Notes: a model not told the origin generated them from the sequence alone. DNA of 64,000 nucleotides from Aspidapion aeneum (GCA_963576565.1 OY755045.1:4417477-4481476); one strand, 5' to 3'. Shown: positions 1-10,380, counted from the stretch's first letter. Made by a program: numbers and translations.

Positions 1-250
1 TCCCCTCCCCTCCGAGAATTTTTTGAATATACAAAAAATCAGTCAAAAGTAATGTTTTTGCTAAAAAAAATTCAAAACTTTTGCTTGCGGCGCATGAAAG
101 TGTCTATTGTTCGAATCGAAATTACAACCACTGACTAATTCAATAAAATGCTGCCTAAAAACATATATACCATTTTTTACCAACAGAGAATGTCACCTAA
201 AGTGCATACCATCCCCCCCCCCCCGAGAAGCACCTCTGGATCCGCCCTTG
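1..250 (-). repeat. MITE copy, truncated by window start
   Basis: An inverted, diverged copy of the element at 22936-23196. It ends in CTCTGGATCCGCCCTTG, the reverse complement of that element's left end, and shares the C-run, the GCGGCGCATGAAAGTG core and the AATATACAAAAAAT stretch. The other end lies outside the window. Confidence 0.75.
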
Positions 251-838
251 TATGGATCCATTCATTTGACTTAGTAATACCAGTATACCGAGGATATATG
301 TATGCTACTTTTATTGATGCAATGTTTTTAAGCCAAGAAGAACAAAAATAGGAAAAAATAGTTTGAAATAAAGCTGCACACTCCTCTCTGAACTTTGGCA
401 ACTTGCCACACAGGCAATTGATGTCTAATAAATATTTCAGTGTGTTTCTGTCGCATGTTGAATTCCCGGAATATATCAGACTGCACTCTATGTATACAAC
501 TATGTCTACATCCCTGACGTGTATATTTTAAAAGGATTGAAAATTGTAAAAGATCTCGCGAGTTGCTTTTTAGAATCCTAATTAAGCAGTGGCGTACGTA
601 AAAATTAATCCTGGGAGGGTTCAATACGCAGAGATGAATCCTGGTGAAGGATGGTTGAGTGAAGAGGGGGGGCGGGTAATTGTCGACGACAAAAATATTT
701 GTGGATTTATTTATTTTCTCGGGGGGGGGGGGGGGGCAGTTAATTATCCGTTAAGCCCTTTATTTATTAACTAAAATTGCATTGTTCTTAAGGGTGGGGG
801 GGTTAATTACCACGTTACCATCCTTAAATCCGCGCTCC
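251..838. other. No gene seen; one TE-like end
   Basis: AT-rich DNA with no supported ORF. CAGTGGCGTACG near 588 looks like the start of a hAT-type MITE whose other end I could not find. A long G-run lies at 721-736. The TTAATTACCACG text near 805-820 resembles 40265-40290. Confidence 0.5.
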
Positions 839-2760
839 GGTGCTTTTGTTGATAAACTGTGTAGTTTTTGAGATATGAATTTTCAAAGTTTGGCCATTTT
901 GGTCTAATGGGATTTCCTACCCTATATTTCGCTAAATGACGTTTTTCCGAATCTTAAATTAGGATGTGGCTTTTTCGCATCTCTATGGCCCCACAATACT
1001 GCAACTCGGTGCTTTTGCTGTATAGTTTTTAAAATATGCATTTTCAAATTTTGGCCATTTTGGTCTTATGGGATTCCCTACACTAAAATTCGCTAAATGA
1101 CGTTTTTTCGAATCTTAACTCAGGGTGTGGTTTTTTCGCATCTCTATGGCCTCACCATGCTGCAACTCGGTGCTGTTGTTGATAAACTGTATAGTTTTTA
1201 AAATATGAATTTTCAAAATTTGGCCATTTTGGTCTTATGGGATTCCCTACACTAAAATTCGCTAAATGACGTTTTCTCGAATCTTAACTCAGTTTGTGGT
1301 TTTTTCGCATCTCTATGGCCTCACCATTCTGCAACTCGGTGCTTTTGTTGATAAACTGTATAGTTTTTAAAATATGAATTTTCAAAGTTTGGCCATTTTG
1401 GTCTTATGGGATTCCCTACACTAAAATTCGCTAAATGACGTTTTTTCGAATCTTAACTCAGGGTGTGGTTATTTCGCATCTCAGTGCTTTTGTTGATAAA
1501 CTGTATAGTTTTTAAAATATGAATTTTCAAAGTTTCGCCATTTTGGTCTTATGGGATTCCCTACACTAAAATTCGCTAAATGACGTTTTCTCGAATCTTA
1601 ACTCAGTTTGTGGTTTTTTCGCATCTCTATGGCCTCACCATTCTGCAACTCGGTGCTTTTGTTGATAAACTGTATAGTTTTTAAAATATGAATTTTCAAA
1701 GTTTGGCCATTTTGGTCTTATGGGATTCCCTACACTAAAATTCGCTAAATGACGTTTTTTCGAATCTTAACTCAGGGTGTGGTTATTTCGCATCTCAGTG
1801 CTGTTGTTGATAAACTGTATAGTTTTTAAAATATGAATTTTCAAAATTTGGCCATTTTGGTCTTATGGGATTCCCTACACTAAAATTCGCTAAATGACGT
1901 TTTCTCGAATCTTAACTCAGTTTGTGGTTTTTTCGCATCTCTATGGCCTCACCATTCTGCAACTCGGTGCTTTTGTTGATAAACTGTATAGTTTTTAAAA
2001 TATGAATTTTCAAAGTTTGGCCATTTTGGTCTTATGGGATTCCCTACACTAAAATTCGCTAAATGACGTTTTTTCGAATCTTAACTCAGGGTGTGGTTAT
2101 TTCGCATCTCAGTGCTGTTGTTGATAAACTGTATAGTTTTTAAAATATGAATTTTCAAAGTTTCGCCATTTTGGTCTTATGGGATTCCCTACACTAAAAT
2201 TCGCTAAATGACGTTTTCTCGAATCTTAACTCACTTTGTGGTTTTTTCGCATCTCTATGGCCTCACCATTCTGCAACTCGGTGCTTTTGTTGATAAACTG
2301 TATAGTTTTTAAAATATGAATTTTCAAAGTTTGGCCATTTTGGTCTTATGGGATTCCCTACACTAAAATTCGCTAAATGACGTTTTTTCGAATCTTAACT
2401 CAGGGTGTGGTTATTTCGCATCTCAGTGCTTTTGTTGATAAACTGTATAGTTTTTAAAATATGAATTTTCAAAGTTTCGCCATTTTGGTCTTATGGGATT
2501 CCCTACACTAAAATTCGCTAAATGACGTTTTTTCGAATCTTAACTCAGGGTGTGGTTTTTTCGCATTTCTATGGCCTCACCATACTGCAACTCGGTGCTT
2601 TTGTTGATAAACTGTACAGTTTTTTGAAATATGAATTTTTAAGGTTTGGTCATTTTGATCTTATGAGATTTCCTACCCTAAAATTCAGTAAATGTCGTTT
2701 TTTTGAATCTGAGGGTGTGGTTTTTTGCATATCTATGGCCCCACTGTAATGCATCTCGGT
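839..2760 (+). repeat. Satellite array with dimeric higher-order repeat
   Basis: Twelve tandem units begin with GTGCTTTTGTTGATAAACTG or a close variant, near 840, 1009, 1170, 1339, 1484, 1653, 1798, 1967, 2112, 2281, 2426 and 2595. Outer units are about 161-169 bp. From 1339 to 2595, long (169) and short (145) units alternate, giving an exact 314-bp period four times. Short units lack the TATGGCCTCACCATTCTGCA segment. Short ORFs inside are by-products of the repeat. Confidence 0.95.
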
Positions 2761-3480
2761 GATAAAATTGTATTTTTTTAAAATTCTAAATAGACAATAG
2801 ACATCTTTTCAGCTAAGACAAACGAAAAAAACTAAGAAAAAATTAATAAGCACAAAGACATGCTTTCTGTCCCGAGATCTGGGTCCTACATATATATTAA
2901 AGTATTTATTATTATTTTTTTATTTTCATTACCTGTTTAATTTTGTTTCTTTTCGAGAATTTCTATGGATAATTTATGTCCCACAAAATGTTTATCATAG
3001 CATAGAACTATTCTATATTTTTGAAATAAGAAAGGAAAATATATCTAAAAATATAAATAAATACAAAGTTTTCCAGAGTCATAGTAATAGAGAAGTCAGT
3101 ATAATTTTCTTATAAAAACATTAGAGTATAGATGTGTTTATAAAAAATCACCCTTTATACGACCGGTCAGGTATTGAAAGAGGCAATTTTCTGATATAAA
3201 AAGGACAACGTATGGACACCGATAATACCCTAAATGGTCATTCAGAGACAGACTTCCCTTTCACGAAACGTACGGTTTATTTTCCAGTCCTTTATTTTCC
3301 TATTTTTTCCGCAATTTACTTCCTTTTATCTGTACATGTATTTTTATTTTTCATTTAGGAGAAAATTAAACATCATCATTGGTTATTGAAACCTCCAAAA
3401 TTTAAAACTGTTTAGTTTATGAACTCTCTAAATTTTTTGAAAACGCAATAGAAATATTTTGTCAAATACCAAATTGCAAA
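2761..3480. other. AT-rich stretch, no feature seen
   Basis: No ORF, RNA gene or clear repeat was recognised between the satellite and the SINE/hAT cluster. Confidence 0.5.
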
Positions 3481-3696
3481 TAATGCAAGGACCTAAAACC
3501 ATAAACAACAAGTGAAATTAAAGAAAGAAAAATAAGAAAAAAGTTTTTCTGCTTCGGCCGGGGATCGAACCCGGGATCTCTTGCTATCTAGGCAAACATT
3601 CTAACAGGGGCGGCTCGTCCATAGAAGCGCTGGTGCGCGCGCACCCCTAGCAGAAACAAGAAAAAAAATAAATACAAACTATTATTAAATAATTAC

Positions 3697-3717
3697 CAAT
3701 GAATCGTGTATTCATTG
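3697..3717. mobile_element. 21-bp palindromic micro-insertion, 7-bp TSD
   Basis: Arms CAATGAAT and ATTCATTG surround a 5-nt centre. TAATTAC is directly repeated at 3690-3696 and 3718-3724. It lies inside the hAT element. The same terminal motif and 7-bp duplication recur at 46270, 47469 and 54413. Confidence 0.7.
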
Positions 3718-4173
3718 TAATTACTGTTGTTTTTTATTTATTTTTTAATGATCCCGATCCCGCTAGTGGCATCTATCGGCCATTAACGGAAGTAATTAAT
3801 ATCTTTTCGACTTGACGCTTGCTGCCGCATACGGTGGCCTTCGATCACCTCGCCTCGCTTGAATCTAGAGATATGAGAGGTCGGGCTTGAATCTGGAGGT
3901 GTGCGTGGATTCGGCGTTCCTCTTTAATCCAATTTTTGCCACGCAATTGGATCGGAAATGCTCGGGATATCGGCCGAGAAAAGGGCGAGGTGGTGCGCTA
4001 AATCAATACACACTTGCATCGTTTTTTTTATAGTTCTCAACTGATTACTGTTTATATTATCGTTAGTATGCGTGTATTGGGCGTAATTAAAATTTATTTA
4101 CGCAGTTTTTAAGTGAATTTTATGCTGTTTTCGGCTTCTTGTTTGTAATTTTTGGGTTAATTATTATCTACAA

Positions 4174-4643
4174 GTGTCGAATATGTCTGAGGCAGTTATA
4201 AGTTCGGGTTCGGGTAATCCTGGAAGTAATTCAAGACTTAATTGTGTACAAAACATTATTGCAAGCTTTTCCTCCTTTAATTTAAATCAAAAAATTGAAA
4301 TTAAAAGATTAGGAAGGCCGACTCCAGAACTAGAATTATCGCAAACTTGCTCTAAAAGAAAAGAAGGTAGGAATTTTAAAAGATACTTTAGAAAAGATAT
4401 TTACCAAAAAAAAACTGGATTTGTGGATGTGATGTTACAAACTCGTTATTTTGTTTTCCATGCTTATTATTTTTCAATGCAAGCATGGATAAAAGCTGGA
4501 GCCGCATAGGGGTAACTGACTTAAATCATCTACAGGCAAAAATTAAAAAGCATGAATTTTTGTATCAACGTATACGAACATTACAATATGAAATGGTATT
4601 TGAATCAAAAGCTAAGATAAAACGGTTTTGTACATTGAATTAA
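4174..4643 (+). pseudogene. hAT transposase N-terminal fragment (TTF-type zinc finger), frameshifted
   Basis: The ORF opens at ATG 4174 and carries the LGRPTPELELSQ block that precedes the TTF zinc finger in ZMYM1-like hAT transposases. The best reading changes frame near 4410, after YQKK, and continues WICGCDVTNSLFCFPCLLF, then TDLNHLQAKIKKHE, with a stop at 4641-4643. The CxC and CFPC pairs are the zinc-finger ligands. DDE catalytic and dimerisation regions are absent. It is a deletion derivative whose product cannot transpose it. Confidence 0.85.
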
Positions 4644-4967
4644 TGTTATCCATCGTTGGCTAAAAACTAATATGTATGTATACTGTAGGTAATTTTTTTT
4701 TGTGTAGGCATATTTTTATTTATTGGAGACCTGCTTTTTTTTTACTTTGAAAATCTTATTACCTAGTGGACACCATAAGTTCTTTTATTTGGCTACAAAT
4801 AAATATGCACATTTTTTTAACTTTATTTATTTTAAATTTATTTCGACTCACTTATCATAGCACACACCCATTCTTATACTTCACGAGCCGCCACAGCATT
4901 CTAACCACTGAAATACCGAAGCCATACATACATTTTGGAATGGAAGTTTTCCGAAAATGTATGTATG

Positions 4968-5040
4968 GCTTCGGTAGTTTAGTGGTTAGAATGTTTGCCT
5001 AGATAGCAGGAGATCCCGGGTTCGATCCCCGGCCGAAGTA
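4968..5040 (+). tRNA. tRNA-like SINE head (probably not a functional tRNA)
   Basis: The cloverleaf fits: acceptor GCTTCGG/CCGAAGT with one G-T pair, a weak D stem (GTTT/GAAT), anticodon stem TTTGC/GCAGG with two G-T pairs, T arm CCGGG-TTCGATC-CCCGG and discriminator A. The loop would present AGA (5001-5003), but position 37 is T, the variable loop is short, and AGA would be a serine anticodon without serine's long arm. A duplicated copy with the same 3' tail makes a SINE head more likely than a working tRNA. Confidence 0.55.
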
Positions 5041-5105
5041 GAAAAAACTTTTTTCTTATTTTTCTTTCTTTAATTTCACTTGTTGTTTATAGAAATATTT
5101 TGGTT

Positions 5106-5400
5106 ATTAACATTAGGGACTTATTGAAATAAAACCTGACTTTATTTTAGAGTCGACTTTATTTTGACATATTTACACAGAAAACTAATAGCTGACCTCT
5201 CAAAATTGACATACCAAAGCCAAATTTAATAATAAAGACGCTAACTTTCATTTAATAAATACCGACACTAATAAATCCGGTTTTTAAATACACAAAGGCA
5301 GAATTTTGAAGGAGAGCAGCTGCTTTTTATACTTATGTAAATCTGTCACAATAGGGTCGATTTTAAAATAAGGTCAGGTTTTATTCCAGTAATTGTCTAT
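5106..5400. repeat. MITE related to the 6560-6891 element
   Basis: TTAGGGACTTATTGAAATAAAACCTGAC at one end is matched by an inverted GTCAGGTTTTATTCCAGTAA at the other. Interior blocks (CTCTCAAAATTGACAT, GGAGAGCAGCTG) match 6560-6891. Short ends GGGACTTATTG recur at 28587. Confidence 0.75.
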
Positions 5401-5780
5401 TGACATCTACCCCCTGTATAAAACTATAAATAAGGTTTAAGTAAAAAAAATTATACTGTTTTTTTTGGGCCCTGGGTTATGTCCTGGTAAATCTATAAAT
5501 TTTGAATGTCATCAACACACCAAACAATAAAAACAAATCGAAAAAAGTCCCTCGACGAGGATGTAGCAGGTATAAATTCGAGTTCAAAATGATATATAGA
5601 CAGAGACGTCAAAAGCTATCACGGATTATCAGGAATGCTCCCGTTTGTTGGGATATAATAGGGAACGATAAATTCTTTACAGAGATAGACGTTAATTGGG
5701 GTTGTCAAGTACAAGTAATACGACGGATCAGTAATACCATATTAAAACAGAACAAATAAAACGACAAAAAACAATTTTTA
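5401..5780. other. No supported gene
   Basis: An 85-codon open frame at 5502-5759 has no recognisable domain and sits among repeats; I do not call it a gene. Confidence 0.4.
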
Positions 5781-5975
5781 AATGTGTGATTTGGGTGTTT
5801 TTTGACCTATCTTAGCAATATCTTCGTGACGTCTGTCCGTGTGTGTGCATGTGTATGTCTGTCCGTAACACGATAGCTCCTTAACCGAACCGATTTTCAT
5901 GAATTTGTTAGGTGAAATAGTGTGCAATACGGTAAAGAGCCTTTAGATTAGATTTTGGTCACAATCCATGGATAC
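5781..5975 (+). repeat. Partial copy of dispersed TGTCTGTC repeat
   Basis: It carries TTTTGACCTATCTTAGCAAT, a GTGT/TGTC microsatellite, TCCGTAACACGATAGCTCC and ACCGATTTTCATGAA. Fuller copies lie at 32829-33307, 40315-40680 and 58182-58690; other partial ones at 30105 and 43430. Confidence 0.8.
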
Positions 5976-6559
5976 TTGGAAAAAGATCATACTCTGGCCT
6001 ACTTGCTGGAACTACGAATCACCCGCCCCCTACCAATATTACTACTACTATGTCTTTACCACTATAAAGTCGTTTAGGAACGAAAAAATGTCCAATACTC
6101 CATACTCACAGACATTTTCTCGGTTCCAAATTAAAAATACTTTCGAAAAGAACTTTAAACTTCTAGTAGCAACTTCTTAGGATTTTCGAGAAAACTTTAA
6201 AAGGAGTCACTATCACGCTTTTAAGTTGCTTTAAAATTTAAGCGCCACACAACTCTCAGCAATTTATCAACTAAAGTTCTTCCCACATTAATGAAGAAGT
6301 TTATATGAAAGATCACATTTTTTGTTTCAATTCTTGATTTCTTGCATTAAGTATTAGCGTTAATATTCCGCTTTGCTATTTTATATTACAGTTTAAATTA
6401 AAAAAAAAATGTTTTTTTTTAAACTATAACTATAACACCGATTCCCAGGATCTTAAATATATAATTTACAATTTTAAAGATCAGGAATATTATTTTAAAT
6501 TATCTGCAAATCGGAAGGTGATAAAGGTGCCAAAAGTCACATTTTTCGTGGCCAACATG
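5976..6559. other. AT-rich, nothing recognised
   Basis: A 70-codon open frame at 5968-6180 starts inside the repeat and has no recognisable domain. No other signal was seen. Confidence 0.4.
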
Positions 6560-6891
6560 TAAGATTAATCCTTAGAGTAATAATAGGGACCTATTGCAAT
6601 AAAGCCAGGCACAAATTGTGCCGGGCACTATATTGACAGTTTCGCATTAAAAACTAACAGTTGATCTTTCAAAATTGACATGCCAAAGTCGAATTTAAAA
6701 ATCCAGTCGTTTATTTTCCATTAATTGTGGCGTCACAATTAATTCCGGCTCTTATAATACACAATGGCCTTATTTTGAAAGAAGACAGCTGTTCTTATAA
6801 TGTGAAACTGTCAATATAGTGCCCGGCACAATTTGTGCCTGGCTGTATTGCAATAGGTCCCTAATAATATACTCTGAGGATTAATCTAGTT
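6560..6891. mobile_element. MITE with about 100-bp inverted repeats
   Basis: AGATTAATCCTTAGAGTAAT on the left is matched in inverted order by ACTCTGAGGATTAATCT on the right. The match continues inward through TAGGGACCTATTGCAATA and CCAGGCACAAATTGTGCC. The inner palindrome AATTGTGNNNTCACAATT lies near 6725-6743. There is no coding capacity. Confidence 0.85.
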
Positions 6892-7076
6892 TGTTGCTGC
6901 GTCCAGTATGCCGTTGGTTCTTGCGCAAGCGCGAGAGATTTTAGAACCAATCACGTTGCGCCCGAAACGTCTGAAACATGCGCAGTTGTTAAAAGTGCAT
7001 TGCTTGATTTTGTTTTTATGTTAGCAACTTTTCTCAAGCATACAGTTCGAATAGGTATAGGTAGCGTCTATACATA
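6892..7076. other. Short relatively GC-rich unique stretch
   Basis: It contains TTGCGCAAGCGCGAGAG and an AGAACCAATC/GTTGGTTCT pair. No gene could be assigned. Confidence 0.3.
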
Positions 7077-7415
7077 TACAGTGAAACCCCCTATAAGCGG
7101 ACACTTACGGTTTCGTCGATTTTTTCCGCTTATTGGAGGTGTGCGCTTATGAAAAAGAACTGCGAAATTTTAACACGTTGACTGCGGCACATGCCTTTGT
7201 GGGCATGTGGCGTTCATTACCATAAAGCGGAGGCAAAATTCGAACGTGATTCCTCTGGGATGAAAAGCACACTAACGTTATTTTTTGCCCGATTTTAGTG
7301 AAACAAGTAGCTATAGAAAAGATTTTTTACGCACAACTAATATATGGGAGTTATATGGGACATGCCTTCATGGGCATGTGTCGCATATAAGTAAACTTTT
7401 TATAACTGCTGTGCG

Positions 7416-8096
7416 CCCAGGTAGCAAGGGGTCATCTTTTTTTCGTCGAAAAATGGTCATTTGGATGACCAGCAGGTCATCTACCAAAAAATGTTGTCTT
7501 TAAGGCGTCAGTTACTTGACGTCTTTTCATAGTGTAGTTTTCGACGTCTGAAAAACGTCATATATTGGTCACTACCCACACTGCACACTTTGTCCAAGGG
7601 ACATACACTCATACTTACATAGATGGTGCCCCAGTCAGTACTTGACTGGATTTATATGGAATATGGGGGTACGGATGTAAAATAAATTAAATATTAAATC
7701 AAGACAAACTTCGAGGCTTCTTTCGCTTCAAGGTGAAGATGTGTAAGTCTAGGTATAGGTCTATTTTGATCTGTACCTAACAGGGGAACACCGCTGTACC
7801 TGTTCCAGTACTTCCAGGTCTAAGTCACAGAAGAAAAGAATCACCTTCTGTGTCTAAGTTTCCTTCAGTGTTCTCAACTGCAGATAGGTTTGTGTCTGTG
7901 TGTGTGTGTCTAATTTTCTGATTTGGTCGCAAATACGTCATATTGCTAACGTCTTTAAAACGTCTAAAAATGACGTCATTTTGGGTGTGTCATTTGAACG
8001 TCATTTAAAGGTCATTTACACGTCAGATTAGAGACGTCAATGGTCATTAAAAATGACCTGTTTTGACGTTTAAAAAACGTGACCTTGCTACCTGGG
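7416..8096. mobile_element. Non-autonomous element with CCCAGGTAGCAAGG ends
   Basis: Inverted ends CCCAGGTAGCAAGG/CCTTGCTACCTGGG. Subterminal DNA is packed with GACGTC, GGTCAT and GTCATTT motifs, clearest at 7965-8070. No certain target duplication. The region at 42780-43076 shares internal ATTAAATCAAG and ends in a similar CCCAGACAGCA, so it is a distant relative. Superfamily undecided. Confidence 0.7.
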
Positions 8097-8273
8097 CCGC
8101 ATATGACCCTTGAGGCATGTCTGGCACATGCCCCAATGGGATGTGCCGCACAGTAGCAAATTATTATTTATTTTGTGCGGGACATGCCATTTTAGGTATG
8201 TGTTGGACAAGCTGTGACTGTGTTGTTTTTAGAAGCTTGTGATGGTTTGAAAGCAACTCCAAGCGCTTTAGTG

Positions 8274-9012
8274 TAGAGATGTGCTTAGCAGTTCATTTTA
8301 ATGAACTAGTTCATGTGAACTAGTTCACCAAAATGAACTAGTTCACTGAACTAGTTCGTTTGAACTATTAACGGAATGGCTATATATGTTATATACTTAT
8401 ATTTTATATTTATTCTGTTAAAAAAAATAAACCTGTTTATCGTATTTCTGACTTAATTGTTTAATTTTTAGTTAAAATATTTGCAGAATCAAAAACAGTT
8501 TAAAATTATTTTTTTATAATGCTTTTTTTACTAAAAAATTCTACAGTAGGTATAAATACATAATAAATAATTGGACATTCGTCAAAATTTTATTAGCAGT
8601 TCCTTAATTTTCCGTAATCAATTCAAAATTTGAAATACCGAGTTCATCGTAGCACGCTTAGCCACTCAATGCAACGAAACAGGTGATTCGACACTCTAAC
8701 CGACTGAACGAACGCCGATTTTTCCTTATTAGTTCAACTCAATAGTTCATTTCTAACAGTTCGTTCGTTCATCGTAGAAAGCACCGTGGTATCGTTCACT
8801 CGTTCGGTGTTCTGTGCTGATTCAGAATTTCATGAACAGGAAAACAGATGCCGCGTTCCTAGTGTACAAAAATAATTGGGTTAAGAGTATTGTGTGTTGC
8901 TTCTTTATAGTTTACTTTGAACTAGTTCATTTTAGAAAAGTGAACTAGTTCGTTTTCCATGTTGAATGAACTAGTTCATTTTTCTAGTTTGTTCGCGAAC
9001 TACCCATCTCTA
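8274..9012. mobile_element. hAT-type MITE with GAACTAGTTC subterminal repeats
   Basis: Ends TAGAGATG and CATCTCTA. Flanking 8-mers CTTTAGTG (8266-8273) and CTTCAGTG (9013-9020) differ at one base, consistent with an aged 8-bp hAT duplication. Both ends carry many copies of the palindrome GAACTAGTTC or its half. Confidence 0.8.
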
Positions 9013-9362
9013 CTTCAGTGTAGATCTAGACTTCCGCGCGCAACTTGCTGTGCAAACGATGTCTAAGAGATTGATAAAAGGTTACCAAGAAATCGTAATA
9101 CTTTTTATCACTGTGGTGCGGCAATGGACATAGGAGGCATGTGCGGTAAAAACCAGGGATAGACCAGATCCCTGTAAAACAATTTTCGTTCATATTTCTC
9201 TCTTAACATTTACTTTTATTGGAGAGATGTCGCTAAAGTTACTATTGGCACGCATGCCGTTAGTGGCATGTGCCGCATGTAAATAATATTAACTCTCATG
9301 CCCTCTGAGGCATGTGGCGCACCAAAATCGAAACTGTCAAAAACAGCCCCGCAGTCAACGTG

Positions 9363-9512
9363 TTAATATATATTTATTAACAATTTCCGCTGCTTGAGTT
9401 TTTCCGATATTAAATTTTTCAGCGATCTTTCGTGCTGATAGATGTTCCTTCTCCGAAACGTTAACAACTTCCATTTTTTCATGTAAACTAAGAAGTTTTT
9501 ACTGGGCGCCAT
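9363..9512 (-). pseudogene. pogo transposase N-terminus (CENP-B/psq HTH), frameshifted
   Basis: Starting from ATG at 9512 the frame reads MAPSKN and then shifts. The best reading continues SLHEKMEVVNVSEKEH, LSARKIAEKF and NIGKTQAAEIVNKY, the first helix-turn-helix of pogo/CENP-B-type transposases. It stops at the TTAA where the piggyBac-like element entered (9363-9366). The second HTH and the DDE domain are missing, so it is non-functional. Confidence 0.85.
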
Positions 9513-9896
9513 TTCAAAGAGATCAATTACTACCCAACTGAACAATAAAAATAAAACACAGCAGTCCCGCCGAATAAAATATGTTCCAAATGCGACAGAA
9601 GTATTTATACTCCGTATTAAAACGGACAGAGGTAATTCCCCGGCTACAGAGTGCGTTGTTGCCAACATAATACATATTTATGCCCATATCGCGCAGCGCT
9701 CCGTCCCGTTGTCAGAAGTTCGCGTCCGGTTAAGGGAGGTTTCAGAATTTTTTAACCAAAAAAAATTGTCAGCGTCCGGTTATAGGAGTGAATTTCACAT
9801 ATAAAGAAATAGGGAAAAGCTTGGTTCCAACAAATTTGTCCGCCTAAAGGGAGTGTCCGCTTAATAGAGGTGTCCGCAAAGAGATGTTTCACTGTA

Positions 9897-10188
9897 TATC
9901 CTCCTGCTAGCTATATGACTAATAGTCATTGACTATATGCATCAAACCCACGTTTAGGCGTTGAGGCCAAGAACTTGAGAACTTCCCAAAGATGATGATA
10001 TATCGTTGCAGTATTGGCTCAATCGTATTTGGAATCGGTGGTGATTTATGAGCCTCCAGCCAGACAAGGGAGCAATCCACTACAGCTGTCTGATGCAATC
10101 GAAATATTAAATCAAAATAAAATCGCCAAAAACTTACATATATCATCATACAGCATGATGAAAACTGACCGCCATATTATCTTAAGTG
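9897..10188. other. Unassigned spacer between two TEs
   Basis: Short open frames on both strands here have no recognisable domain. Confidence 0.4.
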
Positions 10189-10314
10189 TTATGCCGTATT
10201 CCATTGGGAAAATGAGTGCAGCACTGGTGGTGCACTGACACTGAAACGGTGCTGTCAAAAATTTGCACCGAGTGCAGTTTCAATGGAACACGCGGAAAAT
10301 GAAAAATCGCACTC

Positions 10315-10380
10315 GTGTGGTATAAGGTCACTATATCACGAAGTTCCTAACATCGTGATATAGTGACCTTAGTGTGGTAT
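10315..10380. mobile_element. 48-49 bp hairpin insertion with 8-9 bp direct repeat
   Basis: Two 19-nt arms (10323-10341 and 10353-10371, beginning TAAGGTCACTATATCACGA) are perfectly complementary around an 11-nt loop. GTGTGGTA(T) is repeated directly at 10315-10323 and 10372-10380. This looks like a minimal MITE inserted in the Harbinger element. The 8-9 bp duplication fits a hAT- or Mutator-like integrase. Confidence 0.7.

Larger units (their letters stand above)
3605..4896 (+). mobile_element. hAT element, internally deleted, 8-bp TSD
   Basis: Terminal inverted repeats CAGGGGCGGCTCGT and (reverse complement) CTGTGGCGGCTCGT bound the element. The flanks are a perfect 8-bp duplication, CATTCTAA, at 3597-3604 and 4897-4904. 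The target was the minus-strand tRNA-like head of a SINE. At 1.29 kb with only the N-terminal part of a transposase, it is non-autonomous. Confidence 0.93.
3481..5095. repeat. Head-to-head pair of tRNA-derived SINEs
   Basis: Two copies of a tRNA-like head plus the tail TTTCACTTGTTGTTTAT face each other. The minus copy (4922 down to about 3481) is interrupted by the hAT element 3605-4896; the plus copy runs from 4968 to about 5095. Between the heads is a palindrome around ACATACATTTT/AAAATGTATGT (4925-4966). The unit is either an inverted SINE dimer or a foldback element built from one. A related SINE lies at 19020-19135. Confidence 0.75.
7174..9362. mobile_element. piggyBac-like non-autonomous element (TTAA target)
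   Basis: The inverted ends CACGTTGACTGCGG and CCGCAGTCAACGTG are flanked by TTAA at 7170-7173 and 9363-9366, the hallmark of piggyBac insertion. Short motifs of the form GGCATGTG(C)CGCA recur in both subterminal zones (about 7190, 7360, 8115, 8145, 9140, 9260, 9310). No transposase was seen. Two further elements are nested inside. The superfamily call rests on target site and end structure. Confidence 0.75.
7079..9894 (-). mobile_element. pogo/Tigger-like DNA transposon remnant
   Basis: Ends are CAGTGAAACCCCC and (inverted) CAGTGAAACATCT, followed inward by the family's TATAAGCGGACAC text. TA dinucleotides flank at 7077-7078 and 9895-9896. It retains only a pogo transposase N-terminus (9363-9512, minus). 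The body is displaced by a TTAA-flanked element (7174-9362) that carries two further insertions. Confidence 0.88.

Noticed and set aside
839..2760. CRISPR array
   Set aside because: Units are contiguous 145-169 bp satellite repeats with no unique spacers, in an intron-bearing eukaryotic genome.
4968..5040. Functional tRNA-Ser(AGA)
   Set aside because: Lacks the long variable arm of tRNA-Ser, has T at position 37 and weak stems, and is duplicated with a SINE tail.
5502..5759. Small basic protein of 85 codons
   Set aside because: No domain, no conserved neighbour and no splice or promoter context; lies between a MITE and a dispersed repeat.
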